A DNA stretch of 64,000 bases from Gambelia wislizenii (taxonomy: Eukaryota; Chordata; Lepidosauria; Squamata; Crotaphytidae): the NCBI GenBank assembly GCA_030847615.1, contig JAUMIR010000003.1, positions 340,394,256 to 340,458,255 of the forward strand, read 5' to 3'. A program made the translations under genes and the position numbers. Positions within the stretch are counted from its first letter, which is position 1. The number at the start of each line of letters is the position of its first letter. Of this stretch, positions 54,248-64,000 are shown one piece after another. Under the pieces are notes generated by a model. The model did no database searches, was not told the DNA's origin, and saw only the letters and a program-made list of their open reading frames with translations.

Positions 54248-54362
54248 TACATGTGTCTTCAAGTTGCCTGTGGATTGTAACAATCCCATGAATTTCATAG
54301 GTTTTTCTTAGGAATACTCAGAGGTGGTTTACTATTGCCTTCCTCTGAAATATAGCCTGGTT
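54248..54362 (-). repeat. BovB-like SINE tail fragment
   Basis: GTGTCTTCAAGTTGCCTGTG, CCCATGAATTTCATAGG and CTCAGAGGTGGTTTACTATT match the tail part of the 5S-derived SINE at 20645-20765. The 5S head is absent. A (CA)n run lies just before, at about 54230. Confidence 0.65.
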
Positions 54363-55270
54363 GGGAGGGTGAAGTAGAGACATGTTGCAGTTCCCCCTGA
54401 GTGGAACGTTACAATACATCTCTTAATATGGGATCTCCTCTGTAGCTGGAATAAATGCATATTTACTTCTTACACAATATTGATGGCAATGCTTTTCATC
54501 GGTCTCCCATGTCATGTTTAGTTTGGCCCTTGGATGAGATTGTGTGGGAGGCATACCAATATTGATAAAAGATTGATCTGGGTAATTTAAATGTCAAAGC
54601 TCTGTGAGTTACATTAAAAAGTGTCCGCCTGTATTTTTCTGCATGTTTTTCTTTCTGTAATGATTGCATTGTGGTTACAGAGATATAGCTTTTCTATTCA
54701 AAACAATGAAATCCTGCTATTGTTCATTAGGAATGCATTTTTAGCAACTGCTGATTTCTGGAGCAGCTGAATTCTTGGAATTTACTAGCACATAAGTACT
54801 ATAGAATAGGATGAAATTAATTTGTTTCTTTTTTAATACTAATCAAGCCATTTTGCACTTCCAAGACTAATATGCAAAATGGAACATACTTGTCTTTCAG
54901 TTTTTGCACTTTTCTTAATTCTGATTCAGTTCTCTGGGTCAAAAAATATGTTTATATATTGGGGAAATTGTATACAAAAAGCATATTTTAGAATAAGGTG
55001 CACGGACAATGTATATCCTAGGGGAAATTGCCTACAAAACTGTATAGATTTTATGCATACAAAAATGTATAGGAGTTTTTATGTACACTTTGAAAAAATT
55101 GCAGACAGATGTGTAACCAGGATGGAATTAGTTTGTGACTGAAAAAATTCAATTATAGAAATGAAAATAGACATATTTGTTCAACCTTCTCATGGGTTCA
55201 TGGGAAACAAGATAGTATTTGCTATTAAGAATGTGGGATCCTCCTGGCTGTCCCAGATAAGGATTCCAAT
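54363..55270. other. No recognisable gene
   Basis: AT-rich DNA with no protein signature; the frame 54879-55142 is open for 87 codons but unlike any family I know. Confidence 0.45.
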
Positions 55271-55274
55271 TCTT

Positions 55275-55566
55275 ATTTTTATTTATTTATTTGTTTGTTT
55301 ATTTATTTATTTCTACTCCACTCTTCATCCACAAGGCTATCAGAGCGGCCTACAAATTGTTTTGTTTTTTTTAAGCAATAGCTATTTACACATCTACACT
55401 GCATTAAACACTTTCAAATGTGTGTTAGCTAATTGCCCCCACAAGCTGGGTACTCAATTTACCGACCTACGAAAGGATGGAAGGCTGAGTGAACCTTGGA
55501 GCCGGCTGGAATCGGACTTGCGACGTGGTGGCTTGCAGTACTGGCATTTAACCACTGCGCCACCTA
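55275..55566 (-). mobile_element. tRNA-derived SINE, full length
   Basis: The head GGTGGCGCAGTGGTTAAATG is at 55547-55566 (minus strand), with B box AGTCCGATTCC. The ATAAATAAATAAACAAAC-type tail is at the left. It differs from 53413-53700 at few positions. Confidence 0.9.
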
Positions 55567-55726
55567 AATACAGTTTCCTAGCATGTGTGTCAGTGTTGGT
55601 ATATATAGGTGTTTGTATGTATATGTTTTGGTGGAGTACCTTCTCCTTCTTCTGGCTTAAGTTTCTTGTTGTTTTCTCTTTAAAAATGTAGAATGTATAT
55701 GGTTGTGATGATATAGGATGATGATA

Positions 55727-56258
55727 CAGTAGCACCCCCGCATCTGCAGGGGATTGGTTCTGGACCCCCCCATGGATGGTGAATTCTGTGGAAAATAGCA
55801 AACGCCCTGGAGGAGGAGGGAGGAAGGGAGGATCGTGGCCCAGGCTGACACCGCCACTGCCACAACCCGGCCCAACTAGGCCGCAGCCTCCCAGGCCTCC
55901 TCCACTGCCACCATGTGCCCTGCCACCGTCATCACCCCTGCCACCACCCCTCCACCACCGCTGCCTCTGCCCATCACCCCTGCCGCCACCTGGTCTCTTC
56001 CACCGCCACCACCATTGTCACAGCCTCCCAGGTCTCCTCCACCACTGCCACCTCCACCTGCCCTAACACCGCCATCATCATCAACCCTGCCGCCTCCACC
56101 TGCCAGGCCTCCTCCTCTGCCACCATGTGCCCCACCACTGCCACCGGAGCCATCCCGGAACCATCCCCTCCCTCCCCGTCCATCCCCCATCCCACTGTCG
56201 CCATCCGCAGATAATTGAATCAGTGGATGGCAAATCAGAGGATGCAGGTGTTCTACTG
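55727..56258. mobile_element. MITE with expanded CCACCGC-rich core
   Basis: The ends CAGTAGCACCCCCGCATCTG and GATGCAGGTGTTCTACTG are inverted and flanked by TA (55725-55726, 56259-56260). Next to the ends lie GGATTGGTTCTGGACCCCCC and GATAATTGAATCAGTGG. The core (about 55810-56200) is an irregular CCACC/CTGCC repeat that gives several Pro-rich open frames, which I do not treat as genes. Confidence 0.82.
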
Positions 56259-56449
56259 TATATGTTTTTAGCATCCTAGTTCTCACAGCAGTTAACCAGA
56301 TGCCTCTGAGTGTAGTCCATAAACAATTCATGAGGGCAACAGTGCACCACCTTTATTTGGCCCCTGAATAGTCTTATTCAGAGGTTTGCTCCTCCTATAG
56401 AGGGAGAACCCACTTAACTGTCCTCATGGCTAACATCCATTGACAGATA

Positions 56450-56600
56450 GGTTATAAGAACAGAAAGAACCATGGTGGATCAGACCAAAGCCTTATCTAG
56501 CCCAACAGTCTGTTCAAGCAGGTGCTGATCAGATGTCTGTTGGAAACCCACAAGCAGAATGCAAGTGAAAATGCACACTCATGGTGCTATTTTCCATGAT
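56450..56600 (+). repeat. Diverged squamate repeat fragment
   Basis: TAAGAACAGAAAGAACCATG, GTGGATCAGACCAAAGCCTT and ATCTAGCCCAACAGTCTGTT follow a common squamate interspersed repeat start. The beginning at 41650 is similar. Confidence 0.45.
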
Positions 56601-56611
56601 CTGGTATACAG

Positions 56612-56935
56612 AGTCAAAGAATCCTACAATCACAGAATCTTAACATTGAAAGGTACCACAAAGGCTAAGTAATCCAAACGTCTGCAATGCAGAAATACAC
56701 AATTAAAAGTATTCCTGAGAGCAGCCCATCTAACCTCTGTCTAAAGACCTCCTAAGTCCACCACTTTCTGATGTAATCTATTTCACTGGTTTCGCTTCAT
56801 ACTGGTCTCTGGTACTAGAAAGATGCATTTATCAGGGCAAGTATCTACTTGTCACTTTGGACATAAAAAAGTCTATCTAATCCAAGTTGGTAGCTATGAC
56901 TCCTTTTTGTGGTAGTGAATTCCACACAATTGCAA
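56612..56935 (-). mobile_element. Old CR1-type LINE fragment
   Basis: AATCACAGAATCTTAACATT, AACCTCTGTCTAAAGACCTC, GTCCACCACTTTCTGATG and GTAGTGAATTCCACACAATT follow the CR1 3' end pattern in reverse, with heavy divergence. Confidence 0.6.
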
Positions 56936-57229
56936 ACATTTACTGCTGTCCCTTTTTTTTTTTTTTTGGCAAAAGTCACAGGCTTTTAATAATTTGCCCT
57001 TACCGGTCCTGTTTGAACACACAATGTTCTTCAGGTTTTAAAGTGAAAGCATTTCTTTCAGATACCTGGGGCCTTTAATGTAATTTTAAAAAACAAAGAA
57101 AAAGCCTTTTAGTTCACAGTTTCTAGGAAAAAACAGCTTTTTAAAATTTTGAGCCCTTTGCCCCGAATCAGGATGGGCTAGAATCAGAGGGTGAGGTGGT
57201 TGGAGTGGGGGACAGGTTGGTGGGTGGTT

Positions 57230-57710
57230 ACCTAGGTTTGGCAAGTGTGCTGTCACCAATTTTTTTTTTTACTTCAGCATATGTATGTGGATATCCACAT
57301 ATTCGAATGACCATTGGCTCACAGGGCTTCTGAAATGGAGGTGTCCTTCCCTTTCAGAACTAACATTTAGTGTATGTATGGGTGTGTGTGCAAAGTTCAC
57401 AGTGGGAAGGGTCCCGAAGGAGTTTACCTTGGCATCCATGTCTGGCAAGCATGGTGTCAACTTTTTTTTTTTTTTTGGTAGTTCAGTGTATATATCTATG
57501 CAGATGTCCACATGTTCAAATACTATATCTGAAGGAACACCTTCATTTCAGAAACGCTGCGAGCCTTTGGATATTCAAATATGTGGAGATTTACATACAT
57601 ACACTGAACTTAAAAAAAAAGTTGACACCACACTTGCTGGATGTGGATGCCAAGGTAAATTTTGGGACCCTTTCCGCTGTGAACTTTGCCTGCCTCCCAC
57701 CCACCAGGAT
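57230..57710. repeat. Fold-back cluster of three related units
   Basis: Unit 1 (57237-57300) and unit 2 (about 57440-57520) are direct repeats: GGCAAG, then TGTCA, a T-run, TTCAG and a GTGGATATCCACAT-like block. Unit 3 (about 57575-57690) is inverted relative to unit 2: AGTTGACACCACACTTGC pairs with GCAAGCATGGTGTCAACTT, and CCGCTGTGAACTTTGC pairs with GCAAAGTTCACAGTGG at 57391. The pair 57391-57520 and 57575-57690 forms a long imperfect hairpin. Confidence 0.8.
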
Positions 57711-58497
57711 CAAGTTGTGAACAATCCCCTCCCTCACCTAAAGGACCTCCAAGCATCCCGACAACACTTATGCCTTACTGTTCATTAACAGTGCTATTTT
57801 ATACATTCCTACATAGAATTAAGTTACTTACAGGTAAGAGGGCAGAGGATTTCATCCTTTTTGGAGAATGTATTCGTTTGGACCCAGCAGAAGGAATCAT
57901 GGGGAGGATCATACTGTAATTTTTGCTTGATTGGGGCCGATAGGTTTGCAAACTAGATGTTCATTCTGTAGGGTCTTTTTAAAAATCCTATTACTCTTGA
58001 GGGAAGATCATGTGGGGAACGTTCATAGCCTAAACTGAATAAAGAGGTATTTAATTATCCCAACAGACACATTTATACATAACACAGATTGGAGAGGTTG
58101 TGGGTTACGGAGGGAAAAAAGAAGGAAAATGAGGGGAAGGAGCCCAGCTGTAATCTGATACAGTGAACACATGAACATGGTAAAAATGTCCCTTTGTACC
58201 AAACTGATTTGGGGGGGGGAGGGGGACTGTGTGGCTTTCAAAACCAAATTGAGTTCGGATTAAAACGGGTGAGTGTGATATTAAAAGGGTCAAACTGGGG
58301 CAGGATACTGTGCACTGGAGCTGAGATATATAGCTCTTGCGTGGATTTAGCCATAGTCAATGGGCTTTTTAAAAAGAAGAAAAGGCCTCAGAAAGAAAGC
58401 AGCAGGATGAAAGGATATGCACACTCTGTCCTCTCCTGAACACTGCTGTTTTATTCTAGTCATAATATCAACATTGGCTTGTATACACTGGTTACTT
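57711..58497. other. No recognisable gene
   Basis: GGGGGGGGGAGGGGG at about 58211 is the only unusual composition. No repeat family is recognised. Confidence 0.45.
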
Positions 58498-58528
58498 CGA
58501 AGCTTCGGGGAGCTTCGAAGCTTCGAAG
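58498..58528. repeat. Short perfect palindrome repeat (AGCTTCGA)
   Basis: TCGAAGCTTCG, GGG and AGCTTCGAAGCTTCGAAG form nested palindromes in 31 bp. The word is unusual for this AT-rich DNA. Confidence 0.85.
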
Positions 58529-58680
58529 AGGAGACCCAAGAATTATTTTTATTACCTCTTACTTTACTATTTAATTAGGGCTTCTGTAGAAAAAATAAAT
58601 AATTACGACTCTGGCTACTGAATATAGGACAAGAAAAAGGGATTGTAGTGGCAGAATAAGATATTTATGTCTATAAGATG

Positions 58681-58908
58681 AGAGACCCAGTGTGGTATAG
58701 TAGTTTGAGTGTTGTAACTAGGATTCTGGTGACCAGGGTTTGAATTCCTGCTCAGCCATTAAAACCCACTGGGTGACCTTGAGCAAGTCACACTGTCTCA
58801 GCCTCGGGGGAAGCAAAGGCAACCCCCCTCTGAGCAAATCTTGCCAAGAAAAAACCTTTGAGGAAGCCATAGGTTGAAGACTTGAAGGCACACAATAACA
58901 ACTATAAG
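58681..58908 (+). mobile_element. Sauria-type SINE, plus strand
   Basis: The tRNA-like head CAGTGTGGTATAGTAGTTTG is followed by GACCAGGGTTTGAATTCC (B box region), CCACTGGGTGACCTTGAGCA, AAATCTTGCCAAGAAAAAAC and the BovB-like tail GACTTGAAGGCACACAATAA. This copy shows head, body and tail in order. Confidence 0.85.
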
Positions 58909-59026
58909 ATGAATTTCCTAACTCTTAAAATGATTTGCAACAACCTGAAGAGAAACCGGCAGAATCCTAAATGTTTTGTTTTAAAATTCCTTTGTAGGTT
59001 TCGCCACAGGAAGTGTTCCAAGCAAA

Positions 59027-59900
59027 ATGGAAAACACAGAGCAATGGATAAGATATGAGCACATGGGGGTTAAAGGAGACAATAATACCTGGCTAATTAA
59101 ATCAAGAGAACAATTAAAAGAAGAATTTCAAGTTAACTGGTTCACATACTTTCACTTAAAGGATAGGTATACAAGAGACCAAAAAGACAGAGTATTTGAA
59201 TTAGAGGACAATGGTTTAGATAAACTATTCTGAGATGAACATAATAAAAACCAATTAGCAAAATTCTATAAACTGCTATTAACTAGGAACATGGAACCAG
59301 AATTTATAAAAGATTATATGACGAACTGGGCAAGAGATATAGGCCACCCACTAGAGATAGATGTTTGGGAGAAAGTGAGAGAGAAATCAAATAAATTTAC
59401 AGCATGTCAAAATCTTAAAGAGAATTATATTAAAATATCACAGAGGTGATACTATACTCCTGCAAGACTTAATAAAATAAACAAATCAATAAATAGTACA
59501 TGCTGGAAGTGCAGGAGTAATCAAGGTACATTAATACATATGTGGTGGCGATGTATCAAAATTAAAATTTTTGGGAGAAAGTTTCATAGCTTAAAGAAAT
59601 TCTGCAGATTGATTTTGAGTGTGTTCCAGAACTGTATCTTCTGAACAAGACGAGTGTTATAGAAAGAGAGGAAGAAAAGCATCATTGGAAGATTCTGCTT
59701 TACATGGTAACCTCAGCTTGGTTGATAATTGCTAGGAAATGGAAAATAGCAGAGCCACCAACTATAAATGAATGGTTATCTAAATTAATAGAGATGTTAG
59801 AATTAGATAATATGACATATAAGCTACAAAACAAAACATGTAATAGATTTAGATCTGATTGGTTACCAGTAATAAAGTTCTGGAAGAAAAGAGGTGATAT
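59027..59900 (+). pseudogene. L1 ORF2 C-terminal region
   Basis: ORF2 is the endonuclease/reverse transcriptase of L1; only its end is here. The frame 59027-59233 gives NTWLIKSREQLKEEFQ and WFTYFHLKDRY, typical of the region after the RT domain. Beyond stops, about 59265-59560 gives KFYKLLL and DIGHPLE, then the cysteine/histidine motif CWKCRSNQGTLIHMWWRC at about 59501-59554, a CCHC-like pattern characteristic of L1 ORF2. The frame 59704-59934 gives VTSAWLIIARKWK and WLSKLIEMLELDN, the usual end. Stops and shifts make it inactive. Confidence 0.85.
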
Positions 59901-60808
59901 TTGTGACAACAAGCCAGCTGCCAGACCTACCTGACCGGCCGCATTTGCGGCCGGTGTCGCCCTGCGCCCCAGAGGCCGCCACATGGCGGCTAGGGCGCCA
60001 CCATGTTGGCCCCTTCCTCTTCCCAGCTTGCTCTGGCAGGCAGGGAAGAGGATCCTAGCTTGGCCAATCAGGTAAGGGCTGGTCCCACCTGATTGGCTGC
60101 ATTGCCTCCCCGGGGTTCAATCAGGGCTCGCGCTCAGTGCGGCTGCTGATTGGCCGGGAGGCGGGGCTAGTCCCCACCGCGGTCCACCGGCCAGGTATTT
60201 ATTCCCGGCCGGCTCCCGGCTTCAGCAGTTGGCTTTTGCGAGCCGAAGATCCGCCCCCCCTCCCTATAGTTAGTTGCTTTTGTTAGTTAGCCGTGTTTGT
60301 TACTATGTACCCTTCTGTCACAACTTTCTGGTCTAGCGGTGGGCATGAGTGTGTCGTCCTGTCTGGGGGGTTTGGGAGTTGCAAGTTGGTGGGCCAGGTC
60401 TTGGGCCTGGACCTCCACCGGGCAACCCCCCCCCAGGGGAGGATATCGTTAGGCACGTGGAACTGTCACGTGACCCCTTCATGTGAGCAGTTCGCTTCCA
60501 GACACGTGATCCAACACGTGACATGGTCTCGCAGCCAGGCACGTGCTCGGTCATGTGACCCCCCCACGTGCACTGAAGAAGGTCCACCCCCCCGGGCAGA
60601 CTCGGGTTCCTGGGCAGGTTGAGGGCTCTCACCTGCCATTTGGACTCATGCCCAGACCAACCGCTAACATCTATCACCAAACAGAAAGTTGTGGCCATTC
60701 CGCCAATTATCCTTATCCTTACAATAAATCTTTTGTGCATGTTTAAATGTGTGTGTATCTCTGTGGGAGGCCTAGGGGCGGGGGGTTCCCTCGACACTCG
60801 GTCGCAAA
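59901..60808 (+). mobile_element. Solo LTR-like element inside the L1
   Basis: GATAT flanks it on both sides (59896-59900 and 60809-60813). The ends TTGTGAC and GTCGCAAA are short inverted partners. Inside are a GC-rich left part, a TATTTATT box at 60196-60203, and AATAAA at 60723-60728, the arrangement of an LTR. No gag or pol follows, so it is a solo LTR if the reading is right. A 5-bp duplication fits Gypsy or ERV LTRs, but the usual TG...CA boundary does not coincide exactly with the duplication. Confidence 0.65.
60454..60570. promoter_or_regulatory. Cluster of six CACGTG boxes
   Basis: CACGTG occurs at 60454, 60467, 60503, 60515, 60540 and 60565, with related CATGTG at 60480 and 60552. 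The second is in the full palindrome GTCACGTGAC. CACGTG is the core bound by bHLH-ZIP factors of the USF, MYC and MITF/TFE groups. Binding is an inference; the clustering is seen directly. Confidence 0.7.
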
Positions 60809-61222
60809 GATATATTGTGGTAAAGGGGAAAGAGACAGTAATTTCTCAGAAGAATATATGTAAGATGTCAAGGAGAGTGGAGTGACAACAAAAGAGGAAC
60901 AGATACTTAAAATTATCATATTGTTTGTATATTTATATATATATATGTATATGTACATATTTACATATATACATAGTATGAATATTCTTTCTTTAAGATT
61001 GGCAGAAGCTTATTTTATGTTATGATTTAAGATTATACTATGCCCAACTGAGAAGTTCTTATAGGAGGTCATCTATAATATTATTGTATCTATAAGAATA
61101 TTACACAGTAGAAGAATGGTGAAGAAATTGTGATAAAATGACAAATGCTGTGATTTAACTATGTAACACTCCATTTCTTATAAAATTAATAAAAATGAAT
61201 TAAAAGAAAATGGCAGAATCCT

Positions 61223-63183
61223 GCACTTATGAAGCTTACTCCCATGAAACGGATGTACTGCGTAGCCTAATTTTTTTTATAGAGAATTACCCTTGAGGAT
61301 GTTGCTGTTTGTTGAAAAAACAAGAGGCTACAAACTGAAAGTGCTGTTGCAGTGTTGTCCTGCTGATCAAAGCTGAGTAGAAAGGCAAAACAGAAAAAGC
61401 AGTGTCTTCTGTTGTACTCCCTTCTAACACTGTTGGAATTTGGAGACTGTTGTGTTACACAGAATTGTTTTGCAAACAGTGGATGAGATCTGATGTAACT
61501 AAAAGACATCCTAAGTTTGTCTAAAAGAAACATTGTGTATCTTGTTTTGTATTTCTTGACAGACAATTTGTTGGCAATTTGTTTCCAAATCCAGAGGTTG
61601 AGGTAAATCCCTTTGACTCATTAAAAAGCTGTAAAATTAATAAAATGTTCTAGTAGTGCTACTTGACATGGGTTTTTCTGATCCTTACTTTTCATGATTT
61701 ATTTGTGTGTTGGGCTTGTGTCTGCAAACAGTGAATGCTCTTAAAAATTAGAGTAACCTGTTAGGGTTTCGGCTTACATTTTGGGCTGCTTCCCATCCTG
61801 CCTTCCTGGAAGATGAGGTCAGGCACGGTATTTTGAAATACTGGCATGTTTTGTAGTAAAATTACATTTTAACTTCAAGGAGGACAGACCCAAGGAGGAC
61901 CAGCTTTCAGGGAAACGGTATCAAATTAACATGTTTTGTGTTAAACACATTAGAGTATTTAAATATGTTATTTTAATCCCTGTTGCAACTTGGAAACAGA
62001 CGGATATAATAGTAGCATCTGTTTAAAGCACAGCTTCCCCTCTCACCTTTCCTTTTCACAAGAGTGCTCTTAAAGATTACACAGCAGGAGGGGAAACATA
62101 CTGTAATAAGATTTCAGCAAGGAGAGAAAGAACACAGAAATCACATGGGGGTTTGATTTGTTCCATTGTTCTCCTTTTATCCATTTGATACAAAGAAACT
62201 GATTAAAGGAGTGGGCAGCAGAGGCTGGTGGCTTCCTTCTCGGTAAGATGGTGATTCTGTTCTGGGTTTTAGTCTGAACTTTAAAGGGGCTATCCAAGAT
62301 GCTGATCCTGGCCCCCACAATGGCTTCAGCACCTTGAATGACTCCTTCAGAGTTTGAACTAAAACTCATAATAGATTCATTGATTTCAGAGGCACCAGCT
62401 CCCATTTAGAACAAGAGGTAAAGTGTTGCTTATACGTACAATAGTGTCATGCCCTGCTTCCAGAACCTGGAAATGGATTCTGAATCAGAGACTGAATCAG
62501 TAGCTGGCAGAGAGTCCTGCCTCTTCAGATACAGAGGACAACTTACCCATACTACCTTCACAGCATGGAGACAACAAAAGGAGGGCTTGAGGCAGTCTCA
62601 GCATATTTATAGGAAGCAGAAATTAGGAAGCTCTATAAATACACAGCACTGCCCTCCAGGGGTTGTTAGAGATCATCTGACCTACCTGAGTACCCGTTGT
62701 GTTCCTGCTTGCTGTGCTTGACCTGGACTGTATTTGTTGACTCTGGACTTTGTTTGCCTGGCCTGGATTCTGTTAGACTACCCTGAACCCTGTTTGTCAG
62801 ACCTGGACATAGTATATTGGACTTTGCTTGTGGACTTGTGTTTACTTGCTAGTAAAGTAAGTGTCTGCTTTGATTCCTTTGCCTGTAATGAGCTTGACGG
62901 TGCTGTGTCTCTGCTATCAGTTATGTAGTAATCAGCCTTTGGCTGGTTTCCCAGACATTCTTTGGACAAATTGTTTGAGCAAATGGTGGTTATTGAACAG
63001 TATTTGGAGAATGTAAGAATGTCACATGGTGAAGGCTATTTTCTTCACAAAACTATGTGGTTCTTGAAAGGTTATGTGTTAAAAATCAGCCAGTCTGTTT
63101 CAGAAAGCAATATTCCTTCATCAGGAAAAAACAAAAATTCTGTGCATCTTGAAATATCATTTAGGCCTTTTATTGGTTTGCTT
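61223..63183. other. No recognisable gene
   Basis: The block 62261-62303 matches 49724-49767. TACCCTGAACCCTGTTTGTC and related CCTGGACT words near 62720-62840 form a weak internal repeat. No coding signature is seen. Confidence 0.45.
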
Positions 63184-63410
63184 TGTTATTGTTGTTTGTC
63201 TTCAAATTGTTTCTGACTTATGCAGACCTTAAGGTGAACCTATCACAGGGTTTTCTTGGCAAGATTTGTTCAGAGGGGGGTTGCCTTTTCTTTCCTCTGA
63301 GGCTGAAAGAATGTGGCTTGCTCAAGGTCACGTAGTGGCTGAGTGGGGCTTCAAATCCTGGTCTCCAGGGTCATAGTCCAATGCTTGTACATTATACACT
63401 GGTTCTGGTT
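63184..63410 (-). mobile_element. Sauria-type SINE
   Basis: TGTTATTGTTGTTTGTCTTC, AAGGTGAACCTATCACAGGG, CTTGGCAAGATTTGTTCAGA, TTGCTCAAGGTCACGTAGTG and CTTCAAATCCTGGTCTCC are the reverse of tail, body and B-box region. The head ends near 63410. Confidence 0.8.
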
Positions 63411-63754
63411 TGTCCCTACTGGAGTAATATTGTCTGATGCTAACATTGCCACCATTGCAATAATATCAGCACCAGGTTGAAGACTTTCTGCTTGTCAAAG
63501 TATTGTAAGATCATTTGGCTGTCTGTTTTATTGGTTCTGCTGCTTTTCTTCATCTTAATGTCATGTTTGGATTTCTTATCGTCTTAATTATTTTTTCAGG
63601 TATAGTTGTATTCATGCCCTACCCTGGTATTTATATGTATGATGGGGTGGTATTAAGATATTGTAAGCTGCCCCATTGTAGTCATTTTTTGCTCCAAGGG
63701 CACAAGCCAACATCTTTCTCATTATATTACCTAATTCTTTTTTCTTTTTTCTTT

Positions 63755-63810
63755 TTTTTTTAATGGAGATGCCAGATATTGGACCTGGGGCCTACTGCAT
63801 GCAATATATG
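63755..63810 (-). repeat. tRNA-derived SINE fragment (family of 49255)
   Basis: ATGGAGATGCCAGATATTGG followed by ACCTGGGGCC and TACTGCATGCAA match the head of the 49255-49420 SINE in reverse. A T-run precedes it. Confidence 0.5.
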
Positions 63811-64000
63811 GGCTATGGCTTCTTACCCAGCTTGTGAAACTTCATGCATAGCAAGCTGAGAAAGCCCCTCAAGTAAACTGTGAGGAGTAACTACTTCCCA
63901 AAATGTTAACCTCAGCACAAAGATCCCCTGCCTCTAGCAGCTTGATGCATGTGGGGGTGTCTCTTTGGAGAGCAACAGCTCTTTCCAGTCTCCCTAAATC

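Larger units (their letters stand above)
58969..61211 (+). mobile_element. L1-type LINE, 5'-truncated, with 11-bp target duplication
   Basis: The insertion is bounded by GGCAGAATCCT at 58958-58968 and again at 61212-61222, an 11-bp target duplication. The sequence ends in AATAAAAATGAATTAAAAGA and AAAT, an A-rich tail. Coding matches the C terminus of L1 ORF2. The interruption at 59901-60808 is a separate LTR-like element, so the L1 itself is about 1.3 kb. Confidence 0.85.

Noticed and set aside
55500..55566. Possible tRNA genes at SINE heads (also at 5680, 42690, 44840 and 53680)
   Set aside because: A and B boxes are present but each is followed by a SINE body and tail, and no full cloverleaf is visible.
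55776..56331. Several Pro/His- or Gly-rich open frames on both strands
   Set aside because: They lie in the CCACC-rich core of a MITE and are composition artefacts.
60293..60797. Open frames on both strands of the LTR-like element
   Set aside because: They are short and overlap GC-rich regulatory-looking sequence with clustered CACGTG; no gag, pol or env signature is present.

Overview
This is vertebrate nuclear DNA, most likely from a squamate reptile (a lizard). The repeats show it: CR1-type LINEs with an ATTCTATG-like 3' tail, tRNA-derived SINEs whose 3' end resembles the BovB LINE (Sauria SINE type), a 5S rRNA-derived SINE, a BovB/RTE remnant, a DIRS tyrosine-recombinase retrotransposon, a Penelope-like remnant, a truncated L1 and many small TA-flanked DNA elements. 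I recognise no host protein-coding exon, tRNA gene, rRNA gene or CRISPR array. All recognisable coding sequence belongs to mobile elements and nearly all of it is broken. The window is best read as intergenic or intronic DNA built from nested transposon insertions.

Layout. 1-10164: CR1 pieces of two ages (one split by a SINE and by an unclassified DNA element), MIR-like SINE relics, a MITE and a BovB LINE fragment. 10165-17629: a nearly full-length DIRS element with inverted terminal repeats, gag, RT/RNase H/Dam-like region, tyrosine recombinase and an internal complementary region; a 1.2-kb TA-flanked MITE carrying a GC-rich minisatellite sits between the recombinase and that region. 17630-22190: an old CR1 with a younger CR1 inside it, a 5S-derived SINE and a well-preserved CR1. 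22681-23578: MITEs and a Sauria SINE. 25815-29680: a LINE with an APE endonuclease, a 585-codon open reverse transcriptase frame and a C-terminal zinc-finger region; two 3' fragments of it lie at 31981 and 38374. 34365-35652: a cluster of inverted copies of the unclassified DNA element. 35965-36600: Penelope-like C terminus with a GIY-YIG motif. 38-57 kb: SINEs, MITEs, palindromic elements, two related LTR-like blocks and CR1 pieces. 58969-61211: an L1 with an 11-bp target duplication, itself invaded by a 908-bp LTR-like element carrying six CACGTG boxes in 117 bp.

Relations between elements. The BovB relic and the BovB-like tails of the Sauria and 5S SINEs suggest a LINE partner that could have mobilised these SINEs (inference from family knowledge). 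The tRNA-derived SINEs, MITEs and CR1s are repeatedly nested in each other, which gives a relative order of insertion at several places.
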